64,000 nt of DNA from Mycogone perniciosa (GCA_025331125.1 JAOALB010000031.1:340650-404649), one strand, 5' to 3'; numbered from the stretch's first letter, positions 35,201 to 49,721 are shown. Numbers and translations are program-made. Notes: generated by a model not told the origin, from the sequence alone.

Positions 35201-38200
35201 GTTCTGAATAGGATCTTTTATTATATATATTATTATATACTATTACTTCAATTTAAATTCCTTTATTTAGCTATTTATTAAATAAAACTATACTTTTTTA
35301 CTCATATATTAATTATACTAACTAGTAGCAATTACCTTAAAAGAGTTATAGTACTATATATAATATTTTCCTTTTTAATTTAAATATTCTATTTTATTTC
35401 TACTACTATTATACAGTATAAATTAATAGAAAAAGCAGTTAATGTAATTAAATAAACTAATATTAATAGAAAGTGAATAATATTAACTATATAATACTTG
35501 ATATATTAATTCAATATATATTAACTAACTTAAATATATTATACTAATAAACCCTTTAAATATTTAATTGATTTAATAACCATACCTTAAAAGTTTACTT
35601 TAATTACGTTATTAATAATATTAAACCTTTTAATTAAAACAAAAGGTTAAAGGCAAGGTTTATAAACTATAATATTAATATCCCTTTATTATATTTACTT
35701 TACAACAGTTAAAAATTAATACCTTTAACCTTTATAATATTATTAATATAATAGCTAATAGTTTAGAAAGTTACTAAATATTACTTAACCTTTATTATAT
35801 TAATATTCAATTTATAAATAACTAATTTCTTTATTTATTAAATTCACTTTACTTTTAGAAAAGTAATACCTTTATCTTTCAATATATTTTAAAGATAATT
35901 TAAAATATTTTAAATTAGTTAATAGTTATAACTATATAAAGTAATAGCGCCTATAATAATCAAAAAGTAATCAAGATTAAATTCTTTAATTTTAGTTTAA
36001 AGTATAAAGATAAAGTTATAATACTTAAGTAAATATAATAAGGTAAAAGTATATTAAAACTTCAATTTAAAGAAAAAAAAGAAAATGAATAGGCTTTACT
36101 TTATATATTATATTAATAATATACTTAAAGTAAACGTTACAGGATTTATATATAATGTAGCTTTAATTAAATATATACTTTTCAAACTTATATTAAAATC
36201 GTGATTATAAATCCTTTTTATTATAACTATCCCCTTTTATATAATAGCTATTTTAACTATTTATTAAGCTAGTTTTAGCCTTTTTTAATCAATTGCCTTA
36301 ATTTTTTATATTTATATAATATTTGTATTCTTTTTTATTTATACCCTTTTACTATTAATAAATTATTACTTTATTATTGAATATCTTTTTTCCTTTTAAT
36401 TGTAATTTTTAAATTTATTTTTACTGCTATATGTTCATTTATTAAGCCTTTTAGTTATATTTTACATTTATATTATAAAGACATTATATATTAGAAACAA
36501 GGGAAAAAATGCTATTAATATATTCAAATTCAAGTATATTTTAAGTAAATCCAAAAGGCAGTCTTAATTAAATCCTAATATCTTAATAATTTATATATCT
36601 TCATTATAATTAATCCAAGATTAATAAAGTCAAAAGGTTTAAGAAATTTATCAAACTTATATTAATTCCCTATATATATACTAACTTCATATTAATAAAG
36701 TTTTTAGCTTATTTAAATATATTTCTTTATTTTATTATTAACACTTTATTTATTTCTATTTTAAATTTAATAGTTTCATTTCTTTTAAAGTTATATTTAT
36801 TAAATAAATAAAATCTCAATAATAATTTCAAAATATTATTATTTATTAAGAAATAATTATAATAATATTACAGATTAATAAATATTATTAAAAAACATAC
36901 ATTCAGAATTTATAAATATATTATTTAACCTTTATTAAAGTTTCAATTAATTAAATAAACGCTATTATTAAAACTATAATTTTATCGGCCTTGAAAATAT
37001 TTTAATAGAGTATAGGCTTATAAAGAATTAATAATATAAAAGTATTTATAATTAATTAATTAATAGTTTTGTTCTTTATTTTATACTTTCTTTAATATAA
37101 GCTTTTTAAAATCCTTGGTTTTAAAATGTTTTTATAAGCTTTTTACTTTATTAAATCACTACTATTATTTAATAATAGGCTATAAATTAATTTATAATTA
37201 ACCTTTATATTTAAGGAAAGATTTAATTTTAAATTTCTTTTTAATTAATAATAAATATACCTTTTAATTAATAACTATTAACTTTAACTCTTTTACTATT
37301 AATTATATTTAATAATATTAATAATAGTTTTATTAATAAAAGGTCTTATAAAATAATTAATAAACTTTTTATATAAAGCTTTAACTTTTAATATTATTTT
37401 TTCTTTTAGCCTTTTTACTTTTTATTTTATATATAATAGTTAATTCTTTTAAATAATTAAATAACTTAAATATTAATATTTTCTTTTCTCTAACTTTTAA
37501 ACGTTCTATATCTATTTAGTTTTTTATAATCAAATAAAATAATTTTAAATAATTCTTTTTATAAAGTATTATTTCTTTAAAGATATTTCTTAATATCTTA
37601 AAATAATACTTTTTTATATTTTATATATTACTTTTTATAATTAATTAACTATATTATATAGGTAATCTGTTTATTTTATAAAGTCATATATTTTACTTTA
37701 AAGCTATATAGTATTTGAAATTTCTTTAATGTTTCATTTCTTTTATAATTTTAAAAGGTTTAATATTAAAGATAAATTATTAATATTCATTTACTTTTTT
37801 ATTTAAAGCTTTAAAAGGATAATATAAAATATATTATATAATTATAAATACTCTTAAAAATATAAGGTAATATATTTATTTTTTAATCGCTTTAAGTATT
37901 CAAAATAGGTTAATAAATCTTAATATTAACTTTTCCTTTTACCTTTTAAATATTAATATTGTAAATGTTAAATTAAAATTAATATTATATATATATTAAA
38001 TTGAACTTATTTTATTACTCTTAATAAAATAATACAGGTTATCTCTTTATCTTTCTTTTATTTATTTGTTAACTTATAAGTAAAATATTATTTATAATAT
38101 TTATTTAATTTTAAAGGAGAAATATATATCTTTTTAATATTAATTAATAAACTTTAAACTTTATAAAAAAGAATTCCCTTCTAAAGTTTAAAGTTTAATC

Positions 38201-39189
38201 TAATTCTTTTATAAAATAGTTTAATTAATTTATTACTCACTATAATATTTAAGATTAAAAAGAATAATATATATTATATACACTAATTTATTAATATCAA
38301 TATTATATTAAACTTTTATTCCTAATGTATTATAAATGGTAATTTTATAATAATACTTAATAAACTCTTTATATAAAAAGCTTTCTATTAATATATAAAT
38401 AAAATATTTATATTATATTCAATCATTTTCTTTTATAGTTTAATATTCCTTTTTTTAATAACGTAATTAAAGCGCTGTAAAGGTATATTTATTAAATTAC
38501 CTTTGTTTAAGTAGTATTCAGTTATAAAATTAAAAGGTATAAAATAGATATAGTATTACATTTATTATATTAATTACTTTGTTTATTATATAAATGTTTA
38601 AGGGTTTTGATATAGTAATAAAATGTTTAAAAGTTTTAAGTATTCTTTTAATATAATATTATTAATATTTGAATAATTCTATAATTATAAATATTTATTA
38701 ACTTAAAGCACTATAATTGAATATTATATTATAAGATTTATTAAATTTAAAAGTATTAAAATAATATTTGCTTTATTTCTTTAATTATAATAAATAGTAA
38801 TATATTTAAATATATATATATTAATATAGATCAATACCTTTAATTTAAAGTGTAAAAATAATAATCCTTTTTAATAAGTTTCTTTTATTTTTATAAGAAA
38901 TATCTATTAAATCCTTTTTATATAACTGTCTTTTATAATACTATTTAAATATTAATTAAAGAGTATTTATATATTTAGTTAGAATTTAAGAAATATAAAT
39001 ATATTATTAAAATAAAATAATCAATATAATATTGAAATATAATAAAGCTTTTTTTAAGTTATAAAGTATAATTAAATATTTATAATAGATATAATATATA
39101 AAAATATAATTTTTATTTCTTTCTTTCTTTAATATATATTAAATAATATATATCTTTATATTAACTTTTATATAATATTAAATACTATA

Positions 39190-39464
39190 AATATCTAAAT
39201 AGAGCGCGGTATAGCTGTATAGAGTATAAATAAAATAGGAATAAAGTTTAATTCTATTAGAGAATATACTATAATAGCCTTACTATATATATATATAGCT
39301 TATATAAAGGAAAAGGTAGAATATATATATTATAAGCGCCTATATAATCTGATATATTGCTTATATAATATATATATTAGTTTATATTTACTGTATAAAC
39401 AGATAAAAGCTCTTTAATGCTAATAAGCGCTAATAAATAATAGGTCTTCAACCTATTTAACCTA
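39190..39464 (-). repeat. Candidate LTR with adjacent purine tract
   Basis: Slightly GC-richer segment. On the minus strand AGTTAGGGGGT (about 39465-39475) precedes ATATTAGGTTAAATAGG, an arrangement like polypurine tract plus LTR start. The other end near 39190-39210 is TACCGCGCTC. No second copy was found in the window, so the call rests on the local pattern only. Confidence 0.3.
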
Positions 39465-40188
39465 ATATACCCCCTAACTAATAAAGCTATTCTTAATACT
39501 TTATAAATTGCTATTTTAGTTCATTTTTAATATTATAACTATTTAGCTGTACTTTTAAAGCCTTTATTATTTAATTAAAAACTTTTTTATTATAAATATA
39601 TATTAATATTCTATTATAAAGGTAAAAGGGATATAAATACTATAGCTATTATCAATTTATAACAATAAAAAGTTAAATAATAACGCTTTTTAAATAAATT
39701 AATTAATTTTAAATAGTTCAAATAAATATATTAACTGCCTTTTAACTTGATTTTTTACTTTCCTTTTTTAATTATTAATATTATTATTATAGTTAATAGT
39801 AATCATATTAATAATATTAATATAGCTTTAATAAATATTATATTTTCTATATATTCTTTTATAATATAATTTTATTAATTAAAAATAACATTATACAATA
39901 AAAATACTTTATTTATTAAATATAATTGCAATTGCCTTTTAAAGGTAGTTTATTATAGTAGTAATTATTTTTAAACAGCTATATTTACTACTCCTTTTAT
40001 ATTAACTTTTACTTTTATTTTTACATTAATTAGTTTAGCTTTTATTATTGCTTTTATGCCTGCATTAACTAGCTTCACTATTTAGCCTCTTTTTTATTTA
40101 AAATTAAAGTTTACTATAAATTATAAAAAAGCCTTTATTAAGCTATATACTATAACATCTTTATTAGCTCCTTTTCCTTTTAATTCTA

Positions 40189-40320
40189 CTCCAGCTTTTA
40201 CCTTTATCGCTACTATTACTGCTTTCATTACTGCTTTTACTGCAGCTACTTTTATAGTAGTCTTTACTTTTACTTTTACTTTTACTATTACCTTTACTAT
40301 TATATTATTATCCCTTTTTC
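40189..40320 (+). repeat. Pyrimidine-rich low-complexity tract with (CTTTTA)n core
   Basis: Strong strand bias: the plus strand is nearly all C, T and regularly spaced A (CTTTTA repeated near 40262-40285, ATTACTGCTTT variants before it). It probably derives from a low-complexity coding or minisatellite stretch. No function assigned. Confidence 0.5.
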
Positions 40321-43300
40321 ATAAAGGTTATTTAACGTTAATAATTATTAATGAAAGAGATTTCTTTTAATATATTATGATTATTTAGTTTTTTAAACTA
40401 TAAATAATGAAAATAATTGAATAATTATATTATTTCTTAATTATATATTGACAAATTAATATACTTAAATCATCATTTAATATAAAAAGGTATTATACCT
40501 TTAATTTAATTTATTAAAAAAAGGATTTAATTTATATTAAAAAGGTAACTACTTTCAGCAGCTATAATAATAATATCTTTTATATATAAATATATAAAAA
40601 GTAAAAACCTTTAAATAATTGATTATTATAGTAATAGAATATACTTTGCATAGTAAATAGCTTATAAATTAAAATTCAATAGTTTTTTATATTTTTCTAT
40701 TTTCTATTTTAATAAGTATATATTTATTGAATTTGATAATGGTTTAAAGTATTTAAGATACTATTAAAGCAAAGCTTTACTTAGCCTATTAGTAAATATA
40801 AAGTTAATAAAAAAGTTCAAAATTCAAAATATTCGTTTTTAATATTTTTATTAAAGCTATATGTTTTGTATATTAATATAATGTAAATAAATATTAAATT
40901 ATATACTTTTTTAAATTTAAAATATATAGTTAATTAATTATTATAGTTAATATTGTAATTAATATTAAAGTTAAATGTTATTCTTTTAAAAACATAATAT
41001 AAATTCATTACTTTTTTACTATTTAAATGAAAGTAAATAGTTAACTTTAATTATAAATATATTTATAGTATTTTAATGTATAACATTTTATAAAATAAAG
41101 CTTAAAGAATATAATAAAATACCTTTAAAATAATTTCTAAATATATATATTATTAATAACAAAAGTATTACTTTAAGTAATTAAAGTTTATATATTACTT
41201 TGCCCTTTATATTAAAAAGTTAAAAAGCTTTATATATCAACAGTAAATTAATTAATTAACTGCTTTAATCTACTTTTTATTACAGTTAATTAAAAACAAT
41301 AATAAAATTACAATACTATATATTATATTTAAGTTTATTAAAATAGCTATATAAAATATAAATTTTACTCTCTTTTAATATATTTTAATAATTATTTTTA
41401 TAGTTTATATTATAGCTTCTTTATACTTTATAATCAATATTAAGATTATAAAAAGGTATATTTATTATTAAAATTAAATTATTTTTTAACCTTTTTAAAA
41501 AGGCTTTTATAAAAAAACTATATTTTATACTTTTTATAGTTTTAAGCAATTTAAATTTTTAAAGATTATTATATATCTCTTTTATTATAAGGCTTATACT
41601 TTACTTTAAAAGTATTTAATAATTTAATATAAAAAACTTTATTATTATAATAATATATAATTAAAATATTATTTATATAAAATATAACAAAGATTCTTTT
41701 AACTTTATTATAAAAAGGATAATCCCTTTCAGAGCTTAAAATTAATCTTTATTATTTTAAAGTTAAAAATAATTTATTAAATTACAATTTTAATAAATCT
41801 TTTAGCCTATATAAAGCTTTCATAAGCTGTTAATATATATTTAATTATTTAAAACCTTTAAATAGTTTATATATAATTAATCTTAAGTTTTTATCTTTTT
41901 AAAGTATTAAAAAAGTATTTTTAATATTATATTACTTTAACTTGAAGTTAAATTTTACTATAAAAGTAATTACTATATAAAATAAATATACTATTAAAAT
42001 AACTATATATATACTTTTTATTATAAAGTATTATTATAAATTCCTTTAAACTATAAATTAAACTTTATAGTATTTTAGATTTTTACTTTAATTAAGTTTA
42101 TATATAAAAGCTTAATATATAAATAACAGTATTATTTTTGCCTTTAAATATAATACTTTTTATTAAATTTCTTTTATATATAAAAAGTTAATTTTATTAT
42201 ATATAGTTTATTTAAACTTATTTTTATATAAATATGTTATAAACCTTTTTTAATCTTTTAGTAATTTTACTAAATCCTTTTAATAAATATTTAATTTATT
42301 TAAAAAACTATCTTTTTAAAAAAGAGCTTTATAGTTTATTACTATATTAAAAATAATAACTATTATTATTATCCTTCTTAATTTATTATTTATTTAGTTT
42401 TATTAATTAAGTAATAATTAATATAATATTAAATTAAAAAGCTTTATAATTATTAAATATATATTAAATTTATTATTTTTCAAACTAATATTTAAAGTAT
42501 ATATTTTAATTTTATATATTAAAAAATATTCATTAATTTCTTTTATAAATTATTTCCCTTAAAGTTTTAAGCTTTTATAAATATCAACTATTACTTTACT
42601 ATTTAAAGGATTTTTAATTAGCTTTTCTTTTAAAATTTCCTTTTTTATTATAAAAATAAATAAATCTTTATTATATTAATTTACTTTTCGCTTTTATAAA
42701 TAATTACTTTATATAATTATTTTACCTTTAATATTAAAGACTATTACTTTACTTTCAAGGCTTTTATAAAAAGTTATTATCTACTTTTAAAAGTATTATT
42801 TTATTTACTTATAAGTGCGTTAATTTTATTTATAAAGATTAACCTTTTTAAAGTAGCTTTTAATATTTAAAGTATAAACTTTGATTCTATTTTTTTAACC
42901 TTTTGAAACAGTTTATATAATTAACTTATAATAAATGTATCTATAATTAATTTTTTACTATTAAAAGAAGTACTTTTATTAAATTATATATTCTTTACAA
43001 TAATTACTTTTATTGAATAAAATAATTAAATATAATATATATTATTTATAATATATTTAATAAAATATTTAATCAAGCCTTTAAACTTAAGTTTAAATTC
43101 CTTTTCATTTTAATTAGCTTTATAGTCTTTTCTTAATATATAAACGTAATAGCTATAAATATAAATATTACTTTAATTTAGCTATAAGTCTATAAAAAGC
43201 CTTTTTATTAATAAAAAGGTCAAATTATAAAATTATTAATTTTATTTATTGATTCATAATATTATTTTAAATATATATAATACATTTATATTAATAAAAT

Positions 43301-44640
43301 ATACTACTGCTTTAATATTTCTAAACTATTAGTTATTTAAACAAATAATATAATTAAGTATTTTAATTAATTTAATAATAACCTTTTACCTTATTTATTT
43401 TAATATATTTTTTAGTTTATAAATATAAAAAAAATAAAAGCTTTAAAATCTTTTTTTTCTATCTATTTAAAGCTAATTGTATATTAAACCTTTAATTACT
43501 ATTATAGCCTTTCTATTATTTTACTTAATATAATATATAAAAATATTATATTATAATTTAGCTATATTTATATAGTTAAAAAAAGCATTAAAGATAATAT
43601 TATATTCTTTATTTAATAAAAAAAATATATATAACTATATATTATATGTATCTTAAAATATTCAACGCTAGTTATTTTTATTATATCTTTATAAATAATT
43701 TTAAAGGTTTTAATAAACTTTAAAGGAAGGTTTTAATATTTATTTATTAAATAGATTATATAAAATAACTTATAATATATATATTAAAGCATAATACTTA
43801 TAGTTTATATATTTAATTCCTTTTATCTTTATATTTCTTTATATTCTTTATTAATACTTTTAGCGCTTTAAAGCTAAAATATTTAAAGTATACATAATAA
43901 TGGTATTTTAAATTAAAGTATCTTAATAAGGGGTTATATATTAGTTTTTCCCTTTTTATTATAATATAAACTTTATTATATATATTTAAAAATAACAAAA
44001 GGTTCTTAAACTATTTATATTATAATAGTTAAGTATAGTAATAGTATAAAAAAATAAAGGTTTATATTAAAGAAATAAAATGTTTAATTTATACTTTACT
44101 ATAGCTATAGTAGTATTTAAATTAACTAGATTAATATAAAGTATATTATTATATCCTATAAGCTAAACCTTTACATTATAAACCTTTGAAGTTAATATAA
44201 TATTAATATAAAATCCTTTTACTATAATAATATTTATAAATTTAATAAAGTATACAATTCTTTTTAATAAATTATAGAAAGTGTTTTTAATTACATTATA
44301 TCCTCTTTTAAAATTAAATATTTAATTATATTCATTTTAATATAATTATTTTTTATATTTAAAATCAAAAAGTTAAAAATAAAAAAGTTTTTACTATTTA
44401 TTAAATAAATAATATTATTAGTATTAAAAAAAGTATTTTATAAAAGTCTATAAAATATATTTTTTATTTTTGTATATATTAAAATATTTATTATATATAT
44501 AATAGAATTCTCCTTTTTTTTATAAAGTAGGTTTAAGGAAATTAAAGCTATTTAAAAATATAGGCCTTTTCCTTTTTTAATTCATAAAAATAAATCTATA
44601 CCCCTTTATAAAAGCTTTTTATATAAAGTAAAAATTTAGA

Positions 44641-47600
44641 CGGCTTGTTTGTATCCAGAAATTGTAGTCTTGGCCCACTATATTTGGCAATTGCCTTATT
44701 AGGGTATTTTCAGCCCCTCTATCCCTCGCTGCTTTTGTGTTAGCTATAAAAAGACTGGCCTTCCTCTCTCTTGCTATATACCTTTTATATTATTATTTCC
44801 TCCCCTTTATTCCCGCTTTTATATAATTAATCTTCCAACTACACATCTTGCAACTTTATTATAGGTTTTTACAACAGATAAGAACTATAATTACACCTGC
44901 ATTTAATCCAGCGCCTTAACCGTATCCTCTTTACTATAATAATACCTTAAAATTGGTCTACGTCCTAGACACTTGCTTAATCTTATAAGACTAACTCTCC
45001 CCCACTAACCTCTATCTACGTTTTATTATAAGCGGAAAGATTAAAGCTAATATAAGTAGATAGCCCTCTATAACTTATTCAAAATTACCTAAAAAGGCAA
45101 AAGTTTACTATAAGGGATGCCTATATACAGAAAAAATAAATAAATATAAACGCTAGCATTATATAATAGCGTTAACGTTATATCTGCCTCCCTCTTATAA
45201 TACTAGATGCTCTACTAAGTTCTCAGTAGGTCTCTATAGTATAGATTTAATTTATAGAAGGAATAAAGGCGAGGCAGTGCCTGTTTTAGGAAATTAATAT
45301 TATTATAAATAAAGCAGCATTCTAGCTTACAGACACTCCGAGTATCTATCCTAGAAAGCGATCAACCACTTAATATAGACTTAATGCCCCTATGCCCAAC
45401 AATTAGCCAGACCTAACTCACTAATTCCCTAATCGTCTTAAGGGAAATACAGAAACTGCCTTTTACGCTATTTTACTTAGGCCTATAGATCTTAGTCCGC
45501 GCTAATTCGACTAATAAATAGCGTAAACCTCTACCTGCCCGATATCGAATATATAACTACACTAAAGACAATTCCAATAAAGCAAAGAATAAAGCATTAC
45601 TCCCACTATTATACAGCCTCTAGCTTAAGCCATTTATCTAGCATTATAAGATAATTAAGGATAGGGCGATAATAGGTGAAGTGCTGCCTGAACAGAGCAT
45701 AAGCTTAGAGTAGCCGGCCTTAGGGCGTAAGGTTATAGTTATTAGCTCCGCCCTCTGCCTATTAATTCACAAGATATAGACTTAGCCTTGCAAAAATGGA
45801 AGGAGTATGGGGGCCGTATTAACTCCTGAATCCTGCTGGCTATAGCAACTTCACAGCACTTTACGCCTAAAATATAAGAATTATATAACGAGGGGGTTAG
45901 GGGGCAAAATAATACTATACCAATCTCCGTCGTTTATAGACTGGCAACTATTTACGCGATTATTTATTTTAATCTGTCTAGTACAGCTTATTAGTATAGG
46001 CGGATATATATCTTTAGACTGCTAACTTAATAGAAAGGAGGTGTAATGCTAATATAGACCCTTTAGTATAAAAATAGCTAAATTGGGCCTTTTATAGATA
46101 AGCCTACTATATATAATATTATATATTAGTCTATTATAAAGATACTGTAAGGTACTTAGTCTAGGGGTATTAGTCTAACAGTATAAATGTATATCTATAC
46201 TTTAAGGGTTGGCTAATAATAATTTAAGCAACTTAGCATTTCTAAACGGGCCCGCTAAATTGCTTGGCTTAAAGCTTTCCTTTTGCTGGTCTGGCCTGGC
46301 TATATAGCTGCAAGCTCCACTACACTAAGACTAGGTTCTGCGTTTTAATCTATATATAAGATTAAATGGAATGCGTAAGTGGTTATAGCTGTAATAATAT
46401 AAATAAAAAATTATTGCAGGTATTTCTATAGGAAGGAAAGGGGGAGGGGTAAACAGCTTTCTCTTTTCGGCCAGGGACTTTTAAAGGAGACTTAATAATG
46501 CTAATATCTATTTATAGCCCTATTAGCAACTTTAAAAAAAAAGGTTAACTTTTAAATAAATAGGAAAGGCTATTTTATATTTCTTTTTTCCTATTTTCAA
46601 TTATAATATATTTAATATTCCTGCCTTTATTTATTATAGCTGCCCTTTTTAGATTTAAAATATATATTTTTAAATTATAAAGGCTATTAAAGCTAAAATA
46701 AATAGCTCCTGTATTAAAGATATATAAATAAGATTTTATATTATTAGAAACTTATAGTAAAAACCTGCCTTTTTAATTTATTATAAAAGACTTTAGTTTT
46801 AATTGCTTAGATAATATACTATTTGTCTTTTACTTTATAGATTAATGCTTTAATTTTAATATAGATAGTCAAGTAGCTTAAAACTTTATAGGCAATTTAT
46901 TTAGTTTTATTAACTAGTTAACCTTTCCTATTAAACTAATCCTATACAGTAACTAGAATTAAAGTAGCTATTTTTTATTATATTTATATAATAAAGGAGA
47001 CTAATAAAATTATAGATAAAAATAAAAAGGATAGAAAGGCTAAAGAAATATCTTTAATATTAATTGGCCTAACCCCTCCTGCAATAACTTCTAATTCTAC
47101 TATAGGGCAGTAGGTTACCGATAATATTGCAGCGTAAATAGGATTTATTTAGTCTAGAGCTGGTACCACTATGCAATCGCTAGACCGATTAATTTACGGC
47201 ATTGACTTATATAGAGTTTACTGTAATGCCTCTCTTTCCCCGCTAGTTTTCAGTATATCTGCCTCTGCTATTATAATTCTTAAAAGTCTTTCTTTAAAGT
47301 ACTGTCTTAGTAATAATAAAGGTTTTTAGCGTTAAGGCCTTGCAATAATTTCTAAGCAGACAAAGCGACTACTAAGGGATAGCCAAGATAGTAATAACGT
47401 TAATAATTAAGCGGAGGTGAAACGATTAAGATTGTCCTCTACTGCTGGATATAGCGCTTTACTGCGCTAGCCAGGCGCCAGTAATGTTGCTTTAATACCA
47501 GTTGACAATATAGATATAGCTTACGATAAGTCTCGTCATCACCTATTATTAACCTGTTATAACTGTGACAGCAATAACAGCACTTATAATGAAAATTCGC

Positions 47601-47810
47601 TTGGCTATGGATATATATGCCCGCTATCCTAAATGTAATATTTATTTACTGATAGATTAAAATGGCGGTCCTGTTAGTCCTTTAGCGGTCTAAGCCGGCT
47701 AATATGGGTTATGCTTAATTTTTCGTTCAGCTCTCCTTAAAGCCCTGTATTTATTGCAAAGCCTACTGTCTGAGGACAATACATGTCACACCTAACCTGA
47801 AAGCAAAATC
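44641..47810. other. Moderately AT-rich degenerate DNA, no gene recognised
   Basis: Composition is intermediate between RIP blocks and islands. All frames carry frequent TAA/TAG. Features noticed: a 7 bp hairpin AACGCTA/TAGCGTT at 45149-45173, purine runs at about 46430-46450, and near-open stretches around 47.05-47.65 kb interrupted by TAA/TAG. It is most likely older, less intensely mutated transposon DNA. Confidence 0.45.
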
Positions 47811-48135
47811 TTGAAACGGCGTTATAATCTGCGCAGACGACCTATAGCCCCTCAGGGTGGTTATACCGAGGCTTCAAACAAAGATTCCCTGAGCTGTATA
47901 GATGAGCAATTCAGTCAGACTAATAACAATAGTATCTCTAGCATCGATAGAAATGACGATTCCCTAAGCATTAATGGTGGAAGCGGGAATGTATTAGGCC
48001 AGCGCCGCCGATAGTCCCCGCTAGAAAAACGCCGGTTAAGAGTATGGAAGATGGAGGACAAGTCAGAATTATGGATTGCCTCGAGGCTCGATTGGACGGC
48101 GTCAGCAGTCAAGCAGTAATGGCGCAAAACAAACT
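47811..48135 (+). pseudogene. Broken ORF with basic N-terminus, possibly Myb/SANT-like
   Basis: A 67-residue frame begins M-K-R-R-Y-N-L-R-R-R-P and is rich in S, N and D. It ends at TAG (48012-48014) but continues in the same frame as S-P-L-E-K-R-R-L-R-V-W-K-M-E-D-K-S-E-L-W to a second stop (TAA) about 100 bp later. Both stops could come from CAG/CAA by C-to-T change. The W-x-x-E-D-x-x-E-L-W...W spacing faintly recalls a Myb/SANT helix, but this is weak. Not a known gene to me. Confidence 0.4.
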
Positions 48136-49114
48136 AAGAGTAGTGGCTTGAATGAAGGCGATGAATAACATTACTAGTCAAAAAAGGACTACACGAGCGG
48201 TAATACGACCCCTTTGTTTAGACACTCGCAAAGGTGCCTTTAGATGTCATTAACGACCTTCAGCTATCAAGCATGGCGATGCTGTCGAAGGCAGAGCAAG
48301 GCGCATTTATCGTCTTCCATTTAGGGTGGCCATTGTGAAAAAGGGAGAGGGGTGGGGGGAAGGTGGATGATAATGGGGACGAAGGTGTTGCGGAATGCAA
48401 GCGCCGGAAGGTCGGGCCTCTCTCCCCTTTAGATATACAGGCATGCTGTCAGTTCGAGCTATGACGAATGACTATTTCCTAATGCAGTGCTCAAGTGCGT
48501 CCAAGAAGGCGGTATGGTGGCGTTCGTAGTTTACATGGGCGATTTGAGACGCTTAAGGATACAATGCAGAATAGTGAGGATAGCCGGATAACACGGGCGA
48601 TGAGGGCGATATCTACGAGGTGGAATGCTTGCTTGCAAGTTGGGGAATGGGCCTGCTTCTCTTGAAGTGTTCTATTGATAGCACTACTAGCTAATGAAGA
48701 ATATTCTGGATAAGCAGATGCTTGGTGAATTCGAGAAAGCGTATCGATTTTCTGAAGACGCGAACCAGCACCCGCAAACGGCTACATGTCTTGCGTTGGC
48801 ATGACCGCTTGAGTTGCGAGAACTCTTGGGTAGATGAGGGCCTCATAAGCCCACACGTATAGAGACAATTACAGCATGTGCGATGGACGTTGCTTACGTT
48901 TGATACGCGAGCAAATGAGGTACAGTCTATTAGGTAATGGAGCTGCACTTGTCAATGAACGTTGCAGCGTGAGTACGGCAGCATATCACTCTCCGACTCA
49001 TCCTAAAATAATTGTCGTCAAAACTCTTGGCGACTGTCCATGATGCTTCGCTTACCTGTTTCGTTTTCTTCGTCGCGATATTTAAAGCACCAAAAGATGA
49101 CAGGTACCTCGTGT
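48136..49114. other. Degenerate base-balanced DNA between pseudogene and LINE fragment
   Basis: Short frames on both strands (for example minus 48691-48948), none recognised. The right end may include the 3' end of the LINE whose RT lies at 49115-49610, since that element reads leftward. A purine-rich run lies at about 48338-48380. Confidence 0.4.
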
Positions 49115-49610
49115 TCAAGGCAATGTGTGGATATCCGTCCACATTCTAATTGCCTTCCTCCAGAACCGTTCTTGTACGGGGGCGATATGAGCCTCCGCCT
49201 CCGCCACGCTCGTCGCTACCGTGAGGAACGTCCCGGTAATTGCCTGTGCTCCTACCCTTTGGACCCGGTTAATAGGCCCCGCGACTTTGTCCTTGACCGC
49301 ATGCATCCATACATTGGAAGCGTAGTCCACTACCGGGGCCACAGTGGCCGTAAACAACTGCCGTGCTGTGGATGGGGATATATTTTTTAGTCGTTTCAAC
49401 TCCATCGCTGCCTGAAGGCCCTTGGAGGCTGCCCTCGCAATATGCTCCTTGTACTTGAGTCCGGAGTCCATGATCACTCCTAGACCCTTGACGCTGTCTT
49501 TAGGCTGGACGCTTTGCCCTCTAATGGCGAAGGGTTCTGAGTCGCTTTTGTACGCTTTTCGAGTAAAGTGTATGATTGCTGTCTTGTCTGCTTCGAAAGT
49601 CGCGCCGTAA
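49115..49610 (-). pseudogene. LINE (Tad1-type) reverse transcriptase C-terminal fragment
   Basis: The minus-strand frame reads G-A-T-F-E-A-D-K-T-A-I-I-H-F-T-R, then K-G-L-G-V-I-M-D-S-G-L-K-Y-K-E-H-I, A-L/T-V-A-P-V-V-D-Y-A-S-N-V-W and G-A-Q-A-I-T-G-T-F. This is the hallmark end of the RT domain in fungal non-LTR retrotransposons of the Tad1/I-like group. The fragment is open for about 165 residues, so little RIP damage, but endonuclease, RT core and tail are missing. Its upstream edge falls at a G-rich run (49636-49653), likely a breakpoint. Non-functional. Confidence 0.88.
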
Positions 49611-49721
49611 GAGTCTCCGGACCGAGCGCGGGACCCAAAAGGGGGAGGGGGGGATCACCACAAATGGTCCCGTTGATGTCCAGTTCTGGGTCTTTACATA
49701 GAACGAAATTAGATTAAGAGA

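Larger units (their letters stand above)
35201..44640. repeat. Long AT-rich RIP-type block
   Basis: About 9.4 kb of extreme AT content with no usable reading frame. Open stretches such as minus 43813-43998 encode only residues from AT-rich codons. Texture and patches of C/T and A/G skew resemble the gypsy-derived blocks, so this is most likely a pile of mutated transposons, but I could not assign it to a family apart from the two sub-features listed separately. Confidence 0.6.

Noticed and set aside
43813..43998. 61-codon open frame in AT-rich DNA (minus)
   Set aside because: Same reason; K/Y/I/N-rich and unconserved in appearance.
24131..44640. Mitochondrial DNA insertion as an explanation of the AT-rich block
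   Set aside because: Readable gypsy RT/integrase, LTRs and polypurine tract show a nuclear retrotransposon origin for part of it, and no mitochondrial gene or rRNA was recognised.
45149..45173. AACGCTA/TAGCGTT inverted repeat as a transposon end
   Set aside because: Only 7 bp arms with an AT loop in AT-rich DNA and no partner end; could be chance.
46140..46230. tRNA-like look near TAGTCTAGGGGTATTAGTC
   Set aside because: No cloverleaf with proper arms and no CCA-side pairing could be built.
49636..49653. Polypurine tract of an LTR element
   Set aside because: The purine run sits at the edge of a LINE fragment and no LTR-like repeat follows; more likely a breakpoint or simple sequence.
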